Source of the DNA: Misgurnus anguillicaudatus
Lineage: Eukaryota > Chordata > Actinopteri > Cypriniformes > Cobitidae
NCBI RefSeq assembly: GCF_027580225.2
Contig: NC_073346.2
Coordinates: 7,900,001 to 7,964,000 of the forward strand
DNA: 64,000 nt
Direction: 5' to 3'
How positions within the stretch are numbered: position 1 is the stretch's first letter; every line of letters begins with the position of its first letter. This document shows positions 57,555 through 64,000 of the stretch, piece by piece. The position numbers and the translations under genes were made by a program. The notes under the pieces are model-generated. The model was not told the DNA's origin, searched no databases, and saw nothing but the letters and a program-made list of their open reading frames with translations.

Positions 57555-57880
57555 AATGAATATTGATGATGCGTATTGTTTACATTTTTAAATTTTATAC
57601 TGTTTTGCACTATGTTTTGTATATTGCATTGTTGTGTTTTATGAAATATGTAGGCTTCCATGGACAGGTGTTGTAAATTAGCAGTTTTGCTATAACACTA
57701 AAAACAAAGTATCTGGTGCGTCCAATGCTGTTGTTATGTCCATATTAAATAAATAAATACTAAATGTATTATCAAAGCTTTCTGACTTTCACATTCACAT
57801 GAATTTTGTAAGTGAGGAAATTATTTACACCATATGAGTGCAGTATAATTTAGCGATTGTGCTGTGCTTGTGTAATTACA

Positions 57881-58620
57881 GGGCTCGAAATTGCGACCAT
57901 TTTGGTCGCATATGCGACCGAAATTTAATCTGTGCGACCTTAAAATATATTTGGGAGCATTTGTGCGACTGCCCATTTTGTTGTGACGCGAGTTGATTGT
58001 GATCCTGCGTGCTGGCGCTGTCCCAGGTTCAGTGTTCTCTCCAACGATACATAACCAATCAAATTTCACCATTAAGTTCTTGCGTTTAATGAAGACCGCA
58101 GATTGGCTAATATGAGCGTCAGTCATTCCTTGTTGCCGTGCAGCGCGGAAATGTGAAAAGACGAACGCGTCGCGAGCATGACGAGAGCGAGCAGATTACA
58201 GCCAAGGTTATTACTGTATTTTTTGACGACGATCCGGATTCAAATGTAACTCCACCACCGGAAAATACGAGTTGACGTTAAACCTTTCAGAGAGAGTGGC
58301 TTAAAGATTTCGAGTGTCTCCGCTATGAAAATGTAACTTACTGTGTTTACTGTAAATCCTGTAAAAAGGCGTTAATGGCGGAATCAAAACATTTTAAGCG
58401 CCAGACGTACCTTGCTTTAACATGGCGAAAGTGCCAAAAACACAAGACGTGTCATGACAAATGTGTTTATTATTGATGGAGACACCGACCTCCTGTCTGT
58501 CAAAGTGTGTTTGATGGTGTATGTGCGCATGCGCTGGTGAATGGACATTCGACAAACATCCTTGTGGTCCATGTTGCTGTGGAATACGACAATGCTGATG
58601 GTATGTTTTTTTTTTTTAAC
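57881..58620 (+). mobile_element. hAT-related repeat with zinc-finger fragment
   Basis: Starts CAGGGCTCGAAATTGCGACC, a hAT-type end. At 58282-58420 the + strand encodes FQREWLKDFECLRYENVTYC and VYCKSCKKAL, the REWL...LRYE...C-x-x-C pattern of the TTF-type zinc finger at the start of some hAT transposases (ZNF862/KIAA1586-like). The frame breaks soon after; no catalytic domain follows. Confidence 0.7.
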
Positions 58621-59435
58621 ATTGCCTATTTAGTAGTAAAAGCATCCTGGTAATGCAGTTATCAATACCAATATATATTAGCCTTCTATATTAGGGTCAC
58701 TTTTGTAATGTCACAATTAATCTGTGTTTTACGTGTGTGCTAGATTTTCTATGTAAGGAATAATTGACGACGGGCCATTGAATTATAAGAAAATAATGCA
58801 CACCAAGGTGGTAATGTGATTTTATCACAGTTCTTTTTCATGTTGGTTTTTTAAAGACTATTTTGCCATTACTGAGCCTTAATACAGCCTTACTAATGCC
58901 CCCATTTAAAAATATAGTCCTACAAGGTCACAAATATAAAAGGGGAAAAAAGACAAAGTACATTCTCAAGCATATTTTAATCAAGTGTAGATTCTGCAAA
59001 TCTGCAATTTCAGAACATTCAACAAGACGTTCATTAAATTACAACCAAAGACTTCTCATCACAAAATGAATATTGGTTTAAAAAAAAATCTAACATTGAC
59101 AACAGCTTATTAGACACACATCCTCTTTTTGAGGTAGTAGCATCTAACATAAGGTATACAGTAAACAAATAAATGCATATCAGGTTGAAGCTAGCTTAAA
59201 TAAAATTATCTCATTTTAAAAAGTAAAAAAACAAATGTTTCAATAAAATATTAATTTGGTCTAGTTAAATAAATTTAAGTGCAGTCAGAGACTTAAGCAT
59301 AACTCCCAAAATAAACATTGGCTTCAAAAAGTAAATGGGTCAGTGACAAAAACCATTTGGCAAGATGAGAAATTCAATAATCTTAAAAAAAACTTGTTTT
59401 ATCAGGTTTATTTCAATGCACATAGTGTATTTATG

Positions 59436-59800
59436 TTAAAGGTCCCGTTCTTTCTGTGTTTTTGAAGCTTTGATTGTGTTTACAGTGCGCAATATAACAT
59501 GTGTTCATGTTTCACGTATAAAAAAACATGGTATTTTTCACACAATTGACTTTATACCGCTGTTTTCACTGTCCTGAAAACAGCTGATGTCTTCCTTGTT
59601 CTATGAAGTCCCTCCTTCAGAATTATGTATTGAGTTCTGATTGTGTAGTTTGTTTAGTGTGTTGTGATTCGATAGCAGCTTAGCTTGCCGTTAGCTTAGC
59701 TGGCGACTGACGTATTTCTGTGGGCGAAGTTTAGTCAAAAAACTGTTCTACGGACGTCATTAAAGCAGGAAGTAGAGATTATATTTTATTCCACATTTTT
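59436..59800 (+). mobile_element. TTAA-starting repeat fragment
   Basis: TTAAAGGTCCCGTTCTTTCT begins at 59436 and runs through TTAGCTTGCCGTTAGCTTAGC near 59680-59700. It resembles an abundant cyprinid DNA repeat; a matching right end is not seen, so it is truncated or very diverged. Confidence 0.5.
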
Positions 59801-60352
59801 CATGAATATTTTTATATTTTCATTTAAAACAATACAATACTAGTTACACCAATTGACACAGACCGGTTACAATACATTGACATTTTTGCAATTATCCCCC
59901 AAATATTCCAGAAATTTTAGACCTGGTCCTCAGAAAAGACAATGTATGCAAGTAAATATGCAAATTTATTTTGAAATTTTGACCCTTTTACATTTAATTA
60001 AACCATATGGACACAAAATAATTAACGTCACATCACTGACCCAAAATTAACTACCTTTTATAATCTTTGATAAAATTTTAGTGTAATGTGAGAACCAAAA
60101 CATCATCCAAAGGTGCAAAAATATTCCTGAATCCTGACTCTTGTAAACTTAGCACAAGCAGCTTACAACTTAAATCTCCTTCTAAAAGAATGCAAAGTAT
60201 GACTGATCACAATCACAAAATTTTAGAGAAGAAAACAAGCTGATTGACTTTATCTGGCTTGAGAGTTGGTAACAATATTGCAGCCTGTGCTGAAGACTCT
60301 TTCTGAGGGAGCACTTGTTGCTGGAATGCACATGTACTTTCTAGCAAGTTGG

Positions 60353-61421
60353 TTAAAGGGCTCGTTATAGTCGTGCGTAGCTCCTACCTACGGCGTAGCA
60401 GCGACGGTGTAGGTTCCGCGTCGGTTTTCATTTAGGGGCTGTCCACACGGAGACGGGTATCAGTGCATACGTATAAATTTGTTATCGTATTGGCGTTTCA
60501 TCCACACGGATCCGGCGTTTTGAGAGACTGAATCCGCTATTTTTTGAAACCGGGTCCTAAAGTGGATAAATCTGAAACCGACACCCTTGCGGTTTGTCTG
60601 TACAGCCAATCCGTATATTTTGTGAAGCGAAAACGTCATCACGTCACGTGTCGGAAGCGTCACACGTAACAGCAACAACAATAACGGCGGACTACGTGAT
60701 TGTGTTCGTGCTACAGAAGCTACTAAAGCCTACTAGCTTTATTACAGCAAAATCTATTACTTCTATGCAATTGTGGTGACCAACAAGCGATAATTGACAA
60801 CACCATACGTTGGTTATGCGCATGCTCAAAGTCTTCTTCCCCGTGTATAGTGTATATCTGTGGCAGAATTACAGCGCCCCATACTGGTCCGGCATATATA
60901 CTACACCGCTTTCAGTCGGTTTCAGTGGTTTCGTGTTTCCGGATTATTTTTTTAGAGCATGGAAAAAAAAATGATCGGATAGGGAATGCACCGGCTTCTT
61001 GTGGACATAGCCTTATACTTTTGCGTCGTCGTCCGCGTCGACGTGCAAACACACGTGAAAGAAGAAGAAGCTTAGCAAGTTAACCCACAAACGAAGAAGA
61101 AACAGCAACTACTTGTGTATAATTTGAGAAGACCAGCAATAATGGAAGTAAATAAACAGCGACTTTTGATGCAGTTTGAGTTAAATCACTCCTCAACTTG
61201 GCTCATCTTTGTTTTCACCGTCACAAACGAAAATACCTATGACGCAGTCTTTTTTACCTGACGGGAGGGGTTCTGGTGGACCAATCACAGCGCTTGCGGT
61301 CCGCGTAGATCTGACGCGCTGTTCAATTTTTGGTGAGGTGCACGTCAGGCTACGCAGAGCTACGCACAGGCTACGGATAGCTACGGCGTAGAACCTACGC
61401 ACGACTATAAATCGCCCTTAA
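60353..61421. mobile_element. TTAA-flanked MITE with CGTGCGTAG/CTACGCACG ends
   Basis: TTAAAGGGCTCGTTATAGTC and its inverse GACTATAAATCGCCCTTAA (to 61421) are bounded by TTAA. Subterminal CTACGGCGTAG-type palindromes repeat at both ends. A unit starting AGGGGCTGTCCACACGGAG (60435) and ending near TTGTGGACATAGCCT (61013) appears inserted inside. Confidence 0.8.
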
Positions 61422-62345
61422 CTCTTGAAAAGTTTGTCTCATGAACTCTCCACCATTCCAGAGGATCTGCCTCACTTTCTGCATTTGGTGTGGACAAGTA
61501 GCTCTTCAATTCCCCTTGTATTGTCTCTTTTAGAGAGAAGGAAGCTGGTCCTGCGGCTGCAGATGCACTTACAGCACCTGAGGTTTTCAAAAAGCTAGCA
61601 AGTGATTTCTTTGCTTTCTTGGGTTGTGTTTGTTCTGCATCAGGGCTCTGTGATGTGGAGGTAGATGTAGGCTGCTGATCCGATGCTGCAGCAGCTGGAT
61701 TCTGTATGGTCAGCAAAGACTCCAGCTCAGACACCGCTCTGGCTTGTACTCACTTCATCTTGTCTCTGTACTCGGATTCTAAACCTGGGATCGACAAGCA
61801 AAGCTATAGATGATATTTATCAGTGAGGTAATTGAGAATGGTTGTCTTCATTGTTTTTGTTAGTTCAGTGTCATCATCATTCAGGCTCAAGATGTTGACT
61901 TTCAATAGGTAAAGCACTGGTTTTACATAGGATACACTCACATAGTCCTCACCTGACAATGCATCAGTAATGTCTCTCAGTGCCTTTTTCACAGACTTCA
62001 TCAAGTCAATGTTTTGCCATGATGGCACCAAATGTCTCTTCTTCCTGTCTGGCTTTAGGGCCTGAGAAATGGTCTTTTCCTGGTCAAGAACTCTCTCAAT
62101 CATGTTGAGTCTGAAACCCCATCTAATGCAATTCGTAATTATTTCTTATTACGAACAAACTCCTAAATGATAGTGACAATATTTGTATTTTTTTCACCCA
62201 CCAAGTTAAAGTCTGTGCCCAAAGCACTCTAACTGTTGAGCTTCAAGGCCCTCACCATGTTAGTCCCACCATCTGTAGTCATGTTCATTTCTTTCAGTCC
62301 CCAAAATTCAAGCGCTTCCCTGAGGCCTTGTGCTATGGGCAGTGG
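61405..62345 (-). pseudogene. hAT transposase pseudogene (ZBED1-like C-terminal half)
   Basis: Minus-strand pieces: EALEFWGLKEMNMTTDGGTN and then MVRAL (near 62230-62345), a degenerate form of the catalytic-Asp region; then a block with ERVLDQEKTISQ and LVPSWQNIDLM and TDALSGEDYVSVSYVKPVLY (61804-62103); then a Ser/Ala-rich linker and the dimerisation-type motif ELKSYLSTPNAESEADPLEW (about 61440-61520). Frame breaks occur near 61740-61800 and 62110-62200. It derives from the hAT-Ac/ZBED group. Confidence 0.85.
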
Positions 62346-62700
62346 CGGCTGGTCAATAGGGGGTGCTGGGGCACCACCCCCCAAAGTTGGCCAGAGAAGA
62401 AAGCTACTTTAACATGTTACCAAAAGTTAATTGCACTATATATTTAATACAAAATAAAATCGTTTAGTTGTACTATTTCAATGTTAGTCATGTTATCATT
62501 TATTTAAAAAAAAAAAATCTAAACTGAGTTCGATTTGTGTGTGTGTCATGTTTGTGTGTCTGGGGCGCACCCCTAATGAGTATGTAGGTCAGTAAAAAGG
62601 GTAAAAACATGTGACCTGAGGCTGAGCTCTAATGGGCTGGTTTTGGATCCGCCTTGGGGCGCACAGTCCTGCGCAGAGTCCTGCCAACCCTCCCACTTAT
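62346..62700 (+). mobile_element. hAT-like repeat start (CAGTGGCGGCTGG)
   Basis: CAGTGGCGGCTGGTCAATAG (62340) followed by GGGGGTGCTGGGGCACCACC is a familiar fish hAT terminal type. It interrupts the transposase pseudogene; the right end was not resolved. Confidence 0.5.
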
Positions 62701-62913
62701 GTTGTAGGCGAATCAGTATTGTTTTTATGTCTTTGACCTCATGTGATTGGATAATTCTCAAAGTCTCATTACTGCGTTGCAGATTGCCATATATCTGCTA
62801 GCTACAGTACTGATCATTGAAAGCACGTGAAATATCTTGAGATAAAGGAAATATGATATTATGCTTACAAAATCACCCTTTATAAGGCGTTCAGGTGAAG
62901 AATAAATAAAGGA

Positions 62914-63262
62914 TTAAAGGGATAGTTCACTTTGAAATGAAAATTCGGTTATCATTTTCTCATCCTCATGTTGTTCTAAACCTGAATGAATTTCTTTTTT
63001 CTGATGAACACAAAACAAGATATTTTGAGAAATGATGGTAAACACACAGCACATAGCGACCATAGACTTCCATAGTAGAAATAAAAAAATATAATGTAAT
63101 TTAATTCGTACTATCAACTGTGTGCTTACCATCATTTATCAAAATATTTTCTTAGTCATTTATCATACTACCAAAATATTTTTTCCTACTATGGAAGTCA
63201 ATGGTCACTTACTGCTTCTGGTCACTACAGAATTTTCATTTTAAAGTGAACTATCCCTTTAA
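62914..63262. mobile_element. TTAA-flanked cyprinid MITE (AGGGATAGTTCA ends)
   Basis: TTAAAGGGATAGTTCACTTT (62914) mirrored by AAAGTGAACTATCCCTTTAA (to 63262). Related to 28355-28767. The interior has the usual ATGGAAGTCAATGG-type sequence on both strands. Confidence 0.9.
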
Positions 63263-63514
63263 GCAGCTTGGACCAGATTGAGCAGCAGGAAATGATCATG
63301 GTCGAGTTTACACTGTGCTTTTCCAGGACTTATGACAAAGGGAATTGGCTAATGTTAGCAGGATGCTACAGTATGTAAGTCATCATGATATTTATTATTT
63401 CCCTGTTTGCCGTTTCAAAGTCTGCGTGATAGAGCGCATTTGAGCTGCCTTTGCGTGGACATGGTGCTCAGATAATCCGGTATTTTCCGTGGCTTGGTCA
63501 ACTTTGTTGCTAAG

Positions 63515-63950
63515 TAGGGCTGTAACGATAAATCGCGTGTCCCAAAAATCGATTCAGAATTAATTTTAAATCGATTCTGCATTTCATGCACAGCTTGTGT
63601 GTGCACTACGGTGATTTGGTCAGTACGAAGCCCTCATCAGTCTAAAATCATTGAGTCTGAGTCGTTTATAACGTGCAATTAAAAAAGCAACACTCGTTAA
63701 ATAAAAACATTCAAAATATTCTTTATTATCATGAAAATACCTGAAACAATCTGAAGAACAGTGATATAAATATCCTTATAGACATTTCCTGGAATAGCAT
63801 TTTTAAATGCTACTTCTTCTGTGGCACAAAGGGAGTTTCTGCATGAGAGCGCCCCCTGGCTTTGGGGATGTGCCGGGATTTCACCGTAATATAGTTAAAA
63901 TTCATTCACTGAGAAAACGCGCATTTGCACAATTAATCTTTACAGCCCTA
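63515..63950 (+). mobile_element. hAT MITE, 436 bp, 8-bp target duplication
   Basis: Starts TAGGGCTGTAACGATAAATC and ends TTAATCTTTACAGCCCTA, flanked by TTGCTAAG at 63507-63514 and 63951-63958. Same family as 54728-55189 and 47136-48012, all carrying a GCGCCCCCTGGC (or reverse) block. Confidence 0.93.
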
Positions 63951-64000
63951 TTGCTAAGTACTGGTCTGTGATTAGGCAACTTTGCTGTGTGTGTGTGGGT

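Larger units (their letters stand above)
53186..57789 (+). mobile_element. Near-complete non-LTR retrotransposon (LINE)
   Basis: Boundaries are inferred from where the host hAT copy is interrupted. The order is 5' UTR, ORF with APE endonuclease and reverse transcriptase (53328-57554 in three pieces), short 3' UTR and a (TAAA)n-type tail near 57747-57762. The ORF is broken by one extra G in a G-run (about 54430-54440) and by a 462-bp hAT insertion (54728-55189). Domain order fits the Jockey superfamily (CR1/L2/Rex1 side); the clade is not settled. It lacks the LHWLPV motif of the 17.4-kb L2. Confidence 0.88.
50832..57870 (-). mobile_element. Reverse copy of the 43822-44906 hAT, split by two insertions
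   Basis: Reads TAGGGATGGGTATTGTTTGG from 50832 and follows the reverse complement of the 43822 element in three blocks: 50832 to about 51455, about 52966-53185, and about 57790-57870. The gaps hold a segment with a CGGGTC-rich hAT (51620-52617) and a LINE (about 53186-57789). The distal end is missing next to another repeat at 57881. Confidence 0.8.

Noticed and set aside
60594..61083. Small ORFs within the CTACGCACG MITE
   Set aside because: Short, overlapping both strands, inside inverted-repeat DNA; no similarity.

Overview
The window is vertebrate nuclear DNA from a ray-finned fish, most likely a cyprinid. The evidence is the GT-AG split genes, a fish-like class I cytokine receptor, and very dense teleost transposons, including TTAA-flanked palindromic MITEs (one family beginning AGGGATAGTTCA) of a kind I associate with zebrafish and carp genomes. 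There are no prokaryotic features. Two host genes are supported, both on the + strand.

1) csf3r, the granulocyte colony-stimulating factor receptor, fills about 2.97-30.70 kb. Thirteen coding exons are recognised: Ig-like domain, WSEWS-bearing cytokine-receptor homology domain, three further FnIII domains, transmembrane segment with box 1, and a cytoplasmic tail with box 3 and docking tyrosines. All splice sites are GT-AG, the phases agree from exon to exon, and the joined exons give about 792 codons plus a stop. The signal-peptide exon was not found and is probably upstream of the window or in an unreadable part of its first 3 kb.

2) rprd2, an RNA polymerase II CTD-interacting regulator, begins at 35.26 kb. 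Only its first coding exon (67 codons plus one base) is visible. The remaining 28.5 kb appears to be its first intron, since no later exon is recognisable.

Almost everything else is mobile DNA, usually nested. (a) 0.3-1.6 kb: a complete non-autonomous LTR element with apparently identical 320-bp LTRs and a 5-bp target duplication. (b) csf3r introns: a solo LTR 41 bp from a splice acceptor; a second complete LTR element (11.56-14.07 kb) whose interior is largely minisatellite, itself inside an older DNA transposon; L2-type LINE remains (about 9.8-10.9 and 16.3-19.0 kb); a decayed Tc1-like element (24.4-28.35 kb) holding a hAT-like MITE, a LINE fragment and a PIF/Harbinger MITE. (c) 30.7-35.2 kb between the genes: MITEs and a 5S rRNA-derived segment joined to a palindromic element. 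(d) 36-64 kb, rprd2 intron 1: many hAT elements, eight with exact 8-bp target duplications and several nested in one another; a 4.6-kb LINE (53.2-57.8 kb) interrupted by a hAT element; hAT transposase pseudogenes; and more TTAA- and TWA-flanked MITEs.

The host genes do not form an operon or obvious pathway unit. The main interest lies in the transposon architecture, several possible regulatory motifs near rprd2, and small departures in the receptor. All calls are by eye; none was verified by alignment or database search.
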